A stretch of DNA of 64,000 nt from Yoonia maritima (GTDB lineage Bacteria > Pseudomonadota > Alphaproteobacteria > Rhodobacterales > Rhodobacteraceae), in NCBI RefSeq assembly GCF_003003285.1, contig NZ_PVTP01000004.1, forward strand, positions 186,001-250,000, given 5' to 3'. The position numbers were made by a program, and so were the translations under genes. Below, piece by piece: positions 53,945-62,391 of this stretch (positions are counted from its first letter, which is position 1; every line of letters begins with the position of its first letter). The notes below the pieces were generated by a model, which was not told where the DNA came from, ran no database searches, and saw only the letters and a program-made list of their open reading frames with translations.

Positions 53945-54676
53945 TCAGTGAATTTCGGTAATGGCGGATTGGCCTAGTAAGATTGATAGCGTCGCACCCA
54001 GATCCAATCGGTCGTCGGTCAGTGTTTCGCCCAGTGGTGTGTTATCCATCAACGCTTTGATACAGTTCGCACTGCTCCCGTCGATAAGATTGATCTGCGG
54101 GTCAAAGCCGGGCCGGGTAATCAGAACAGCCTCGGGCTGCATCACGGGTTTGGGCGCGTCATTGGTTGTATTCGCACGGTATATACCGTGGATTGGATAG
54201 TCAGAGGTTAGCACTTGTATCGAAGGCGCAAGGCGTAAGCGCGATGCAAGCAACGTATCGGGTGCGAGCGCGGCGAGCGCCTGAGGGTCGACCGCTTTCG
54301 TATCTGCGGCGTGATATGCCCGGCGCATAGCCAGTTCCAGCTTCGCGATGTCAGGTAGATACGGCAGGCTTTGTGCAGGTGGAAAACGGCGCAGGAACTG
54401 CGGCATCTTTTCCCCGTAGAACATCATCAACGGAGAGCTCGGTGGGTGTTTGCGCAGATAGACGCCAGCCATCGCACGAAAGAACTGATCGCCGACTAAT
54501 TTGTGAATAACGGGGAATGCGGTCTCTAACGCGTCAGACAGGCTGACGGCGACATTGTTGCGATAGACATCGAAACGTTTTGTTGCGGGTGCGCCGTCGG
54601 GGTTTTGCAGCCCAGTCGGGGCAGGCGCTGCAGGATCAAACAGCCCGGCCTGAAACGCGGCTTGGTTCACTTTCAT
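53945..54676 (-). CDS. bufC: DUF2063 protein, BufC-like accessory of the bufferin operon
   Basis: The 243-residue protein has the DUF2063 N-terminal domain: FQAGLFDPAAP, then RFDVYRNNVAVSLSDALETAFPVIHKLVGDQFF... (shortened), a helical module found in partner proteins of MNIO enzymes (BufC, MbnC-like). It would recruit the precursor peptide to BufB. It overlaps bufB by 4 bp (ATGA), and DoxX follows after 11 bp. The start at 54676 (MKVNQAAF) is used. Confidence 0.85.
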   Translation of the reverse strand: MKVNQAAFQAGLFDPAAPAPTGLQNPDGAPATKRFDVYRNNVAVSLSDALETAFPVIHKLVGDQFFRAMAGVYLRKHPPSSPLMMFYGEKMPQFLRRFPPAQSLPYLPDIAKLELAMRRAYHAADTKAVDPQALAALAPDTLLASRLRLAPSIQVLTSDYPIHGIYRANTTNDAPKPVMQPEAVLITRPGFDPQINLIDGSSANCIKALMDNTPLGETLTDDRLDLGATLSILLGQSAITEIH

Positions 54677-55527
54677 GCCGCGACCTTTGTCAGCGCAGTT
54701 ACAGCGCGGGTGGCTTCTTCTGCCAAGGTGGCCCAATCGGGCACGTCGTTATCCCATTCGATCAACAGCGGCTTTGGGCCAGACCGTTCAAGCGTGTAAT
54801 CCAGCAGCGCCCAAACCGGATCGACGATTGGCTTGCCGTGACTGTCGATCAGTAGTGGCGCGCCAGTTTCATCTTCGTCCTCGTCATGGCCGCCAAGGTG
54901 CAATTCGCCGACGGCCTCTAATGGGAAGGCGTCGATATAGGCTTGGGGGGATGTTTTCAGGTTTGTCGCGCTGACGAAGACGTTGTTCACGTCAAGCAGC
55001 AGGCCACAGCCGGTGCGCGCGACGATCTCGCGTAGGAATTCGGTTTCGGACAACGTGGATTCCGCAAAGGCCAGATAGCTGGATGGGTTTTCTAATAGCA
55101 TCTGACGGCCAAGTGTTTCTTGGACTTGGGTAATGTGGCTTGCCACCTGCGCAAGCGTTGTTTCGGTATAAGGCAGGGGTAACAGGTCGTTCAGGAAATG
55201 ACTGTCGTGGGTAGACCACGCGAGGTGCTCAGAAAAGCTGGCAGGGTTCAGCCAATCAACAAGATGCTTGAGCCGGGCAAGGTGTTCGGGATCAAGATCA
55301 CCCTCAGAGCCGATAGATAGGCCGACACCATGAACCGAAATCGGAAAGCGTTCGGCAAGGTGGCGCAACTGGGCGATGGGGCGTCCGCCGCCACCCATAT
55401 AGTTTTCAGCGTGAATTTCGAGCCAGCCAATAGGGTCAGGGTTTTTGATTATGTCAGCGTAATGCTGTGGCTTGTAGCCAACACCGGGAAGTGGGGGTAA
55501 CGGGGCATCGCGGGACACATCAAACAT
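54673..55527 (-). CDS. bufB: DUF692 multinuclear iron oxidase (BufB-like)
   Basis: The 284-residue protein belongs to the MNIO family (DUF692), iron oxidases that modify cysteines of precursor peptides. Metal-binding motifs in order: WLEIHAENYM, ISVHGVGLSIGS, FSEHLAW, MLLENPSSY, LLDVNNVFVS, ELHLGGHDE and IDSHG. The N-terminal PGVGYKP is typical. It acts on the DUF2282 peptide encoded just upstream. A perfect 10-bp hairpin separates the two genes. Confidence 0.9.
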   Translation of the reverse strand: MFDVSRDAPLPPLPGVGYKPQHYADIIKNPDPIGWLEIHAENYMGGGGRPIAQLRHLAERFPISVHGVGLSIGSEGDLDPEHLARLKHLVDWLNPASFSEHLAWSTHDSHFLNDLLPLPYTETTLAQVASHITQVQETLGRQMLLENPSSYLAFAESTLSETEFLREIVARTGCGLLLDVNNVFVSATNLKTSPQAYIDAFPLEAVGELHLGGHDEDEDETGAPLLIDSHGKPIVDPVWALLDYTLERSGPKPLLIEWDNDVPDWATLAEEATRAVTALTKVAA

Positions 55528-55550
55528 GGCAGGCTCCTGTCAGGACGGGT

Positions 55551-55576
55551 GTAAGGTGGGCGCAAACCCACCTTAC
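55551..55576 (-). promoter_or_regulatory. Intercistronic hairpin between bufA1 and bufB
   Basis: GTAAGGTGGG and CCCACCTTAC form a perfect 10-bp stem with a 6-base loop, 12 bases after the bufA1 stop (minus strand). No T-run follows. It probably lowers readthrough so that the peptide is made in excess over its enzymes. Confidence 0.55.
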
Positions 55577-55588
55577 CATATTTTGGGC

Positions 55589-55888
55589 TTATGCAGGGAT
55601 GTCGCGCTCTAGCGCTTCTAGTGAACCCATGCGCTCTGTGCCGTCAGCCATCGCTGGCAGTTCCATAGTTGTGCATGTGCCTTCTGGAACCAGTGACCAA
55701 GCGTTGCCCTGATAATCAACAGAAGATGTGCCCGCACAGCTTGTACCTGGGCCAGCCGCACAGTCGTTTTCGCCGGCAAGTGAAACGCCATAGCATTTTT
55801 CGTCAGCAGCGTGTGCAGTCGTTGCTAGACCAGCAACAGCAGACGCAACAGCAGTAGCAAGAACAAGTGATTTTTTTGTGTTGGACAT
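55589..55888 (-). CDS. bufA: BufA1-type bufferin precursor peptide (DUF2282)
   Basis: The 99-residue precursor has a signal peptide (cleavage near AHA-ADEK, about 27) and the DUF2282 pattern [14 protein letters not shown] with Cys at 32 and 43, then Cys 51 and TC at 72. Bufferins are copper-binding RiPPs whose core cysteines are converted by an MNIO enzyme and which buffer copper outside the cytoplasm. The gene heads the operon bufA-bufB-bufC-doxX. Four conserved cysteines are in place. Confidence 0.88.
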   Translation of the reverse strand: MSNTKKSLVLATAVASAVAGLATTAHAADEKCYGVSLAGENDCAAGPGTSCAGTSSVDYQGNAWSLVPEGTCTTMELPAMADGTERMGSLEALERDIPA

Positions 55889-56062
55889 GGAAGGCTTCCT
55901 TCAATTGGATCAAATTTTTGCGTCGCCTATCAGCGGCGATGCCTAAATGTTAATCGGTCCAATTGCTGGTTTTCTATTCACAGCCGCGTGCATCGCGTTT
56001 CCGTGAGGTCGTGTGAACACCGTTATTCTGCCGCGACGCCCTGTCGCACCGCAGATTTTGAC

Positions 56063-56099
56063 AAAAAAAGAACCCGCCGGGCGTAATGCGCGGCGGGTT
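56063..56099 (-). terminator. Intrinsic terminator of thrS
   Basis: On the minus strand, AACCCGCCG pairs with CGGCGGGTT around an 11-base loop and is followed by CTTTTTTT. It is about 25 bases after the thrS stop. Confidence 0.88.
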
Positions 56100-56124
56100 T
56101 GTTACAGCTTCCAGCGCTGGAATG

Positions 56125-58071
56125 TTACAAAAGATCGGGTGGTGTGGCGCTTTTTCTCAACTCTGCAACGATCTCAGCAAGAGATGTTACAGATGTTTTG
56201 TTTTCGCCAAGGCGGCGGACAGTCACAGTTTTCTCTGTCACTTCGCGCGCCCCCAGCGCCAGAATGACCGGAACTTTACCGACAGAGTGTTCACGAACCT
56301 TGTAGTTGATCTTCTCATTTCGGGTGTCGGCCTCGGCGCGGACGCCAACGGCGCGCAGCGCTTCGACGACTTCGTTGGCATAATCATCTGCGTCAGAAAC
56401 GATGGTCGCAACAACCACCTGACGCGGGGCCAGCCAGAACGGCAGCTTGCCTGCATGTTCTTCGATCAAGATACCGATAAAGCGTTCGAACGACCCAAGT
56501 GTCGCGCGGTGCAGCATGACGGGGCGATGCTTTGCACCGTCTTCACCAACAAAGTTAGCGTCCAGACGTTCGGGCAAGTTGGCATCGACTTGCAGCGTAC
56601 CACATTGCCAGTTTCGGCCAATCGCGTCAGTTAGGGTGAACTCAAGCTTTGGACCGTAGAACGCGCCTTCACCTTCAAGCACTTCGTACTCATACCCAGC
56701 CGCACGGCAGGCATCGCCAAGCGCCTTTTCCATGTGATCCCATGTTTCATCCGAACCGATCCGCTTTTCAGGACGGGTGGATAGCTTGATGGTCCAATCG
56801 TGGAACCCAAGGTCAGCATAAATCTTCGACAGGAATTCGATGAAGCGCGCAGTTTCTGCTTCGATCTGATCATCGGTACAGAAAATATGCCCATCATCTT
56901 GGGTAAAGCCACGCACACGCATGATCCCATGTAGCGCACCTGACGGTTCATAGCGCGCACAAGACCCGAATTCCGCCATGCGTAATGGCAGGTCACGATA
57001 GGATTTCAGACCCTGATTGAAAATCTGCACGTGGCACGGGCAGTTCATTGGCTTCAGCGCGTTCACGGCTTTTTCACGTGCGTGCTCTTCGTCGACTTCG
57101 ACGATGAACATGTTCTCTTGGTACTTTTCCCAGTGGCCTGAGGCTTCCCAAAGCTTGCGATCAACGACTTGCGGGGTGTTTACCTCTACATAGTCGCCCT
57201 TACGTTGCTGGCGGCGCATGTAGTCTTGCAGTTCAGTGTAAACAGTCCAGCCGTTGGGGTGCCAGAACACCTGACCCGGGGCTTCTTCTTGCATGTGGAA
57301 CAGGTTCATCTCGCGGCCCAGCTTGCGGTGGTCGCGTTTGGCTGCTTCTTCCAGCATATGCAGGTGGGCTTTTAGGCCCTCTTTGTTTGTGAATGCCGCG
57401 CCGTAGATACGTTGCAGCATCGGGCGGTCGCTGTCACCGCGCCAATATGCACCTGCGATAGACATCAGTTTGAAGCCATCAGCCGGAACTTGGCCGGTGT
57501 GCTGTAGGTGTGGTCCGCGGCACAGATCTTGCCAGTCGCCATGCCAATACATGCGCAGGGGCTCATCACCCGGGATGCTTTCGATCAGCTCAACCTTATA
57601 AGGTTCGCCGCGATCTTGGTAATAGGCGATCGCCTTTTCACGTTCCCAAATCTCGGTCCGGACCTCATCACGCTTGTTGATGATTTCCTTCATCTTCTTT
57701 TCGATGACGGCTAGGTCTTCGGGGGTAAACGGTTCTTTGCGGTCAAAGTCGTAGTACCAACCGTCCTTGATTACCGGCCCAATGGTGACCTGTACGTCAG
57801 GCCAAAGTTCTTGAACCGCGCGTGCCATGATGTGCGCCAGATCGTGGCGGACCAGCTCTAGCGCGGGCTCTTCGTCTTTCATTGTGTTGATCGCGATGCT
57901 GCTGTCCGCATCTATCGGCCACTGAAGATCCCAGTGTTGGTCGTTTACAGTCGCAGAGATCGCTTTTTTGCGCAGTGACGACGAAATGTCAGCAGCGACT
58001 TCGGCGGCAGTTACACCTGCGTCATAAGAACGGCTGTTGCCATCAGGAAAAGTAAGAGAGATTTGGGCCAT
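56125..58071 (-). CDS. thrS: Threonyl-tRNA synthetase
   Basis: It charges tRNA-Thr with threonine. The 648-residue protein has the N-terminal TGS domain, the second additional editing domain with [12 protein letters not shown] (HxxxH near 75), the class II core with [10 protein letters not shown] (zinc-binding Cys), [13 protein letters not shown] (motif 2) and motif 3 [13 protein letters not shown]. The length is standard. A terminator follows at 56063; a hairpin that ends the upstream operon lies at 58151. Confidence 0.97.
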   Translation of the reverse strand: MAQISLTFPDGNSRSYDAGVTAAEVAADISSSLRKKAISATVNDQHWDLQWPIDADSSIAINTMKDEEPALELVRHDLAHIMARAVQELWPDVQVTIGPVIKDGWYYDFDRKEPFTPEDLAVIEKKMKEIINKRDEVRTEIWEREKAIAYYQDRGEPYKVELIESIPGDEPLRMYWHGDWQDLCRGPHLQHTGQVPADGFKLMSIAGAYWRGDSDRPMLQRIYGAAFTNKEGLKAHLHMLEEAAKRDHRKLGREMNLFHMQEEAPGQVFWHPNGWTVYTELQDYMRRQQRKGDYVEVNTPQVVDRKLWEASGHWEKYQENMFIVEVDEEHAREKAVNALKPMNCPCHVQIFNQGLKSYRDLPLRMAEFGSCARYEPSGALHGIMRVRGFTQDDGHIFCTDDQIEAETARFIEFLSKIYADLGFHDWTIKLSTRPEKRIGSDETWDHMEKALGDACRAAGYEYEVLEGEGAFYGPKLEFTLTDAIGRNWQCGTLQVDANLPERLDANFVGEDGAKHRPVMLHRATLGSFERFIGILIEEHAGKLPFWLAPRQVVVATIVSDADDYANEVVEALRAVGVRAEADTRNEKINYKVREHSVGKVPVILALGAREVTEKTVTVRRLGENKTSVTSLAEIVAELRKSATPPDLL

Positions 58072-58150
58072 ATGTTCGGCTCCTCGTCAGTTTGGCGCCC
58101 ACGGAACGCCCGGTTGCGGGTTATGTGTGAGCTGCTAAATGGAGCCAATA

Positions 58151-58181
58151 AAAACGGCTGTCAAGCAATGCCTGACAGCCG
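58151..58181 (-). terminator. Intrinsic terminator of the MAPEG operon
   Basis: On the minus strand CGGCTGTCA pairs with TGACAGCCG around a 9-base loop, followed by TTTTTATT. It is 7 bases after the MAPEG stop and upstream of thrS. Confidence 0.8.
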
Positions 58182-58188
58182 AAATGGT

Positions 58189-58608
58189 TCAGGGTGCTGT
58201 AATGACAGCAAATCCCATGATCAGAACGCAAAGCACGCCAATATTAAAGATCAACGGGCGTAGCGGCATTTTCAATCGCCCCGAGATCATCCCAACGGCA
58301 TGGATAATCCTGATCCAGAAAAACGCGATAGCGGCCCAATAGGTCAGTGCGCTGAACCCATCGAGACGGTCAACGATCAACACCAAGACCGCAAAAGGAA
58401 GAAGCTGTTCTAGCAAATTCAGATGCGCCCGGTGCGCGCGGTGCACCCATGCAGGTAGCGAGTATAAATCGTATGGCCGGTCAAATGGGTCGGGTGCGCC
58501 TTCTGGCGCTGTCGTTTTTGAGATGCCGACAATGTAGGGTATCCATAGCAATGCGGCCAATATGGAAAGGCATGCAAGGATACCTATTTCCGTAGGAAGG
58601 GTTTGCAT
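58189..58608 (-). CDS. MAPEG family membrane protein
   Basis: The 139-residue protein has four membrane segments and the MAPEG pattern: LPAWVHRAHRAHLNLLEQLLPFAVLVL... (shortened), with the conserved Arg/His/Asn-Glu stretch RAHRAHLNLLEQ near residue 59, and RIIHAVGMISGRLKMPLRPLIF. MAPEG proteins include membrane glutathione transferases, but bacterial members are mostly uncharacterised. Its ATG abuts the SRPBCC stop without gap, so it is in the same operon. Confidence 0.88.
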   Translation of the reverse strand: MQTLPTEIGILACLSILAALLWIPYIVGISKTTAPEGAPDPFDRPYDLYSLPAWVHRAHRAHLNLLEQLLPFAVLVLIVDRLDGFSALTYWAAIAFFWIRIIHAVGMISGRLKMPLRPLIFNIGVLCVLIMGFAVITAP

Positions 58609-59055
58609 CTACATACCTTCCATCAAATATGCGCCGCCAAAGTGCGCAGGTTTGCCGGTTTCCAGCCAAGTCTTCAGCCCTGCGATGCTGCGTACCCAGC
58701 CATCTGCGGTGCCGTCTGATGGATCATTGTTCAGGTTTTCATGCAATACGGTCAGGCAGCAAAAATCGCCTTCGACCGCGATTTCATAGGTAATCTTGGA
58801 TGGTGGGGCATCGGGTTCCCACGTTGGTTCAAAGGTCGTGACAAGCTTGGTCTTGGGCGTCACCTCTAGGTCGCGGGCATAAAGCGTGACGGTACCGTCG
58901 GGCATCATATAAGTGACTTTGTCGTTATCGCGTGTCGCGGTTTGCTGAAGAAAGTCATAGTGCTGGAAAGCATCGGCATTTATCAACGCGTTCCACAATG
59001 CGTCTTGGGTGCAGTTAATATAGGTTTGCATCATAAATTTCGGTTTATCAGTCAT
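58609..59055 (-). CDS. SRPBCC/AHSA1 family protein
   Basis: The 148-residue protein is a START-like hydrophobic-pocket domain: INCTQDALWNALINADAFQHYDF, TPKTKLVTTFEP and PSKITYEIAVEGD, with a C-terminal DGWVRSIAGLKTWLETGKPA. It is paralogous to the C-terminal domain of the adjacent ArsR fusion (TQDALW-AL..AD, FEP, ETG pattern). It probably binds a hydrophobic ligand. It is the middle gene of the operon arsR-SRPBCC, SRPBCC, MAPEG. Confidence 0.85.
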   Translation of the reverse strand: MTDKPKFMMQTYINCTQDALWNALINADAFQHYDFLQQTATRDNDKVTYMMPDGTVTLYARDLEVTPKTKLVTTFEPTWEPDAPPSKITYEIAVEGDFCCLTVLHENLNNDPSDGTADGWVRSIAGLKTWLETGKPAHFGGAYLMEGM

Positions 59056-59069
59056 TATCGTTTCCTTTG

Positions 59070-59813
59070 TTACATCGCTGCCTTAAGCGCCGCACCAGTT
59101 TCGAGGTATGATTTGAGAGAGGCTGCTAATCGCGCCCAGCCTTCGGCAAAGCCTTCTTGGCCCGGTGCGATATCGTAATGTTCAATGGTCAGTTTGCATT
59201 GCCCGCACTGATCTTCGATCAGATAGACCATGTGGCTAGACGGGGCATTGGGACCCATGAAAAGCGGTTCAAATGTCATCGCAATGCGGGTTTTGGGATC
59301 TAATGCTGTCGTCACTTGTCGCAACATTGCCTCGCCATTCGGCAGGATAAACGCGGTCGGTTGATCGACAGCAGCATTTCCTTGCACCACGTTACAGGCA
59401 AAGTGATAGGCCGCCATTTGGTCAGCCTCGGTCAGGGCAGACCAAAGCGCATCTTGGGTGCAGCGGATAAATGTCTGCATCATGAAATCGGGTTTTCCCA
59501 TTTTCGTATCTCTTTCAAGTTTCTGTTTTAATTCAGTCAAAGCACGGGCCTGTGGCTGCAAAAATGGTGCAACCCAGCGATCCATCAGTTCCTGTAAGGG
59601 GAGTGCATTCAGGTAATGATATTTGAACCGCCCTTGTTTGCGCGTGACGATCAGCCCTGCATCTTCAAGTGACTTTAGGTGTTTCATTACGCCAAAACGG
59701 CTCAGACTTAGCACCTGTTCAAGATCACTTAGGCTTTGGCCGTCTTGCTTGCGCAAGCTGTCTAGCAGCGCACGGCGGGCAGGGTCGTTCAGGGCTTTGA
59801 ATATTTTGTCCAT
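59070..59813 (-). CDS. ArsR-type regulator fused to an SRPBCC ligand domain
   Basis: The 247-residue protein has an N-terminal ArsR-type winged helix (about 1-90: MDKIFKALNDPARRALLDSL, LSLSRFGVMKHLKSLEDAGL) and a C-terminal SRPBCC domain (about 105-247). No metal-binding cysteines of ArsR sensors are seen, so the SRPBCC domain may sense a hydrophobic ligand. It heads the operon with a free SRPBCC protein and MAPEG protein and would probably autoregulate it. Confidence 0.88.
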   Translation of the reverse strand: MDKIFKALNDPARRALLDSLRKQDGQSLSDLEQVLSLSRFGVMKHLKSLEDAGLIVTRKQGRFKYHYLNALPLQELMDRWVAPFLQPQARALTELKQKLERDTKMGKPDFMMQTFIRCTQDALWSALTEADQMAAYHFACNVVQGNAAVDQPTAFILPNGEAMLRQVTTALDPKTRIAMTFEPLFMGPNAPSSHMVYLIEDQCGQCKLTIEHYDIAPGQEGFAEGWARLAASLKSYLETGAALKAAM

Positions 59814-59904
59814 AGAATCGCTTATATGTTACTTTATAGTAACGTGACAATGGGGTAACCTAATTGGGCTTGCAGGATAGCGTCGCTTGTGATGGTTTCA
59901 CCTT

Positions 59905-60660
59905 ATGAAAAAGACCTCTGACACCCCGACATTCACCACGCCACAAGGGCGTAAAATTGCATACCATCTGACGGATGGCACTGGCCCCGCAGTCGTGTTC
60001 CTTGGCGGTTTCAAATCTGACATGGGCGGCACGAAGGCCGTGTATTTAGAAGACTGGGCGCGTAAAGAGGGTCGAGCATTTCTACGGTTTGACTATTCTG
60101 GTCATGGCGAAAGCGACGGCGCGTTTACTGATGGCGCGATTGGTGACTGGTTTGAGGATGCCTGTGCGGCGCTGGGCCTGATTGCCGGAAAGGTCGTTCT
60201 TGTCGGATCGTCGATGGGCGGTTGGATATCACTGCAGATCGCCCGCGCGATGCCAGAACGCATTGCTGGGATGGTTACTATCGCAGCGGCCCCTGATTTT
60301 ACCGAAGACAGCATGTGGGGCAGTTTTACCGATGCGCAAAAGGCAGAATTGGCGCAAGGGCAGGTGGCATTACCGTCCGATTACGGCGAACCTTACATCA
60401 TCACAAAGCGCCTGATCGAAGAAGGGCGCAACCGGTTGGTACTGCGTGATCCGCTTTCGCTGCCGTTCCCAGTGCGGTTCTTGCAAGGTACTGCAGATGC
60501 TGACGTGGATATGTCGGTGGCGCTGCGACTGTTAGATCATGCGACCGGGCCAGATATGCGTCTGACATTGTTGGATGGCGCCGATCATCGGTTCTCTGAT
60601 GATACCTGTCTGACGCTGATTGAACAGTCGGTTACCGAGGTGCTGCACGCCGCAGGGTAA
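59905..60660 (+). CDS. Alpha/beta hydrolase, ABHD10-like
   Basis: The 251-residue protein has the nucleophile elbow VGSSMGGW near residue 98, FLGGFKSDMGGTKA and RFDYSGHGESDG in the typical order, GTADADVDM with the acid Asp and GADHRF with the catalytic His. This pattern is of the ABHD10/mycophenolic acid acyl-glucuronide esterase group. The substrate is unknown. It is divergent from the ArsR-SRPBCC gene. Confidence 0.85.
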   Translation: MKKTSDTPTFTTPQGRKIAYHLTDGTGPAVVFLGGFKSDMGGTKAVYLEDWARKEGRAFLRFDYSGHGESDGAFTDGAIGDWFEDACAALGLIAGKVVLVGSSMGGWISLQIARAMPERIAGMVTIAAAPDFTEDSMWGSFTDAQKAELAQGQVALPSDYGEPYIITKRLIEEGRNRLVLRDPLSLPFPVRFLQGTADADVDMSVALRLLDHATGPDMRLTLLDGADHRFSDDTCLTLIEQSVTEVLHAAG

Positions 60661-60724
60661 TCGCTGGCCCGAGGCTGAAGCCTTGGCTATGGTATTATGA
60701 AACGTGGGTAAAATGGTGGCTTTG

Positions 60725-61579
60725 ATGGATATCACAACGCTTGAACAGGATTTGGCTGCCGCAGAGGCGAAGGTTCCAAATCTTCGACCTGGTTGTGAAA
60801 AGCACATCGTGTGGGCCGGTGAACCAAGCACTAAAACTACGGTCGTTATTCTGAATATCCACGGGTTTTCCGCATCACCTGCGGAATTGCGCCCGCTTCC
60901 AGAACGTGTTGCCCAAAATATTGGCGCGAATATCTTTTTTACACGACTATCTGGGCATGGCCAAGATGGGCCGGCGATGGCGACCGCCACATTTGCTGAA
61001 TGGACTCAAGACGTGGCCGAGGCTGTTGAAATCGCCCAGACCATCGGAGATGAGGTCATTTTGATGGGGTGTTCTACAGGCTGTACCTTGGCAACGCTTG
61101 CCTTGGCCCAAGGTGTAGAGGCCAAAGCCGCTATTTTGATTTCTCCGAACTATGGTTTGCGTAGCTGGATCGCACAGACCCTGCTGGATATGCCGGGTGT
61201 GCGAAAATGGGGGCGCTACGTGGTTGGAAAAACACGTAGCTTTGCGCCTATTAACGATGGGCACAGCGCGTATTGGACGACATCTTACCCAACCGAGGCG
61301 CTATACCCGATGGCTGACGCTGTGCGTGCCGTGCGCCATGCCGATCTGTCACAAATCACAACACCTGCTATGTTTGTCATGAACGAAGCTGACACTGTCG
61401 TACATCCCAAACTGACGCGCGAAGTCATCGCGCGTTGGGGTGGTCCCACAACAGAAGATATCGTAATTCCCGGTCCGGGCGACGATGTGAATGGGCACGT
61501 TATGGCGGGTGATGTCTTTAGTCCTAATCAGACGGAACCACTTGCTCGGCGGATTTCGGCTTGGCTTAAGACGCTTTAA
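60725..61579 (+). CDS. Alpha/beta hydrolase (carboxylesterase-like)
   Basis: The 284-residue protein has ILNIHGFSASPAEL (oxyanion-hole HG), the nucleophile elbow MGCSTGCT near 120, NEADTVV with the acid and NGHVMAGD with the His, so a complete catalytic triad. Starts at 60704 (GTG), 60713 and 60725 are possible; the last (MDITTLEQDL) looks most natural. The substrate is unknown. Another hydrolase gene follows. Confidence 0.82.
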   Translation: MDITTLEQDLAAAEAKVPNLRPGCEKHIVWAGEPSTKTTVVILNIHGFSASPAELRPLPERVAQNIGANIFFTRLSGHGQDGPAMATATFAEWTQDVAEAVEIAQTIGDEVILMGCSTGCTLATLALAQGVEAKAAILISPNYGLRSWIAQTLLDMPGVRKWGRYVVGKTRSFAPINDGHSAYWTTSYPTEALYPMADAVRAVRHADLSQITTPAMFVMNEADTVVHPKLTREVIARWGGPTTEDIVIPGPGDDVNGHVMAGDVFSPNQTEPLARRISAWLKTL

Positions 61580-61673
61580 CGCTGCCGAATGGTTGCGTGG
61601 GGCTGCATACCACGTCAGAGTTGTGCGAACGAAAAACCTAAAAGGTTAGGTATGCAGACAGGTCTAAGCATAA

Positions 61674-62390
61674 ATGCCATGTGAAACGCTGGTGATGATC
61701 CCACCAATGCTGTGCGATGCACGCATTTTCGAACCACAGATCAGTGATCTAGGGTCGGATCATGCTGTGATGTTTGCCCCGACCACCAAGGGCGAGCGGA
61801 TGGAAGAAGTCGCTTCACAAATCCTGTCATGGGCGCCTTCAAAGTTTGCGCTGGCAGGCATGGGGATGGGCGGCATGGTCGCGATGGAGGTTCTGCGCCG
61901 GGCGCCGGAACGTGTCACGCGGATCGCGCTGATTAGCACGAACCCACAGCCTGACACACCCGAAGCGGCCTCTGCGCGGGAACCACAAATTATTGCGGCG
62001 CGGGCGGGGCGCTGGGCCGATGTGCTACAGCATGAAATTCATTCGACATGGATGTCTCCGAATATCGATAAAGTTGCTCTCGTGCGGTTGCTTACAATGA
62101 TGGGTAATCAGCTGGGACCCGAATCCTATGTCAAACAGGCGCGGGCGATGCAGCGCCGTAAAGACCAGCAACCTGTTTTGCGCAAGATCACACAGCCTGC
62201 GCTTGTGATTTGCGGGCGTCATGACGGCCACTATCCAGTAAAACGCCATGAGTTTATGGCAGAGCTTATTCCCTATGCGACGCTCGAGGTGATCGAAGAT
62301 GCAGGGTATCTCCCGACGGTTGAGACGCCGGATGCGGTGACAGCAGCGCTTCGGACATGGATGAAAGCGCCGCTGATGTTGCGCAACTAA
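61674..62390 (+). CDS. Alpha/beta-hydrolase fold pseudoenzyme
   Basis: The 238-residue protein follows the alpha/beta hydrolase family of roseobacters (IPPMLCDARIFEPQI, MEVLRRAPERVTRIALISTNP, VICGRHDGHYPVKRHEF) but the nucleophile elbow reads AGMGMGGM, with Gly where Ser is expected, and the last motif reads EDAGYLPTVE, with Tyr where His (GHLPTLE) is expected. Two of the three catalytic residues are therefore gone. It may bind a ligand or partner instead of hydrolysing. It converges with phaZ with a one-base gap. Confidence 0.8.
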   Translation: MPCETLVMIPPMLCDARIFEPQISDLGSDHAVMFAPTTKGERMEEVASQILSWAPSKFALAGMGMGGMVAMEVLRRAPERVTRIALISTNPQPDTPEAASAREPQIIAARAGRWADVLQHEIHSTWMSPNIDKVALVRLLTMMGNQLGPESYVKQARAMQRRKDQQPVLRKITQPALVICGRHDGHYPVKRHEFMAELIPYATLEVIEDAGYLPTVETPDAVTAALRTWMKAPLMLRN

Positions 62391-62391
62391 G

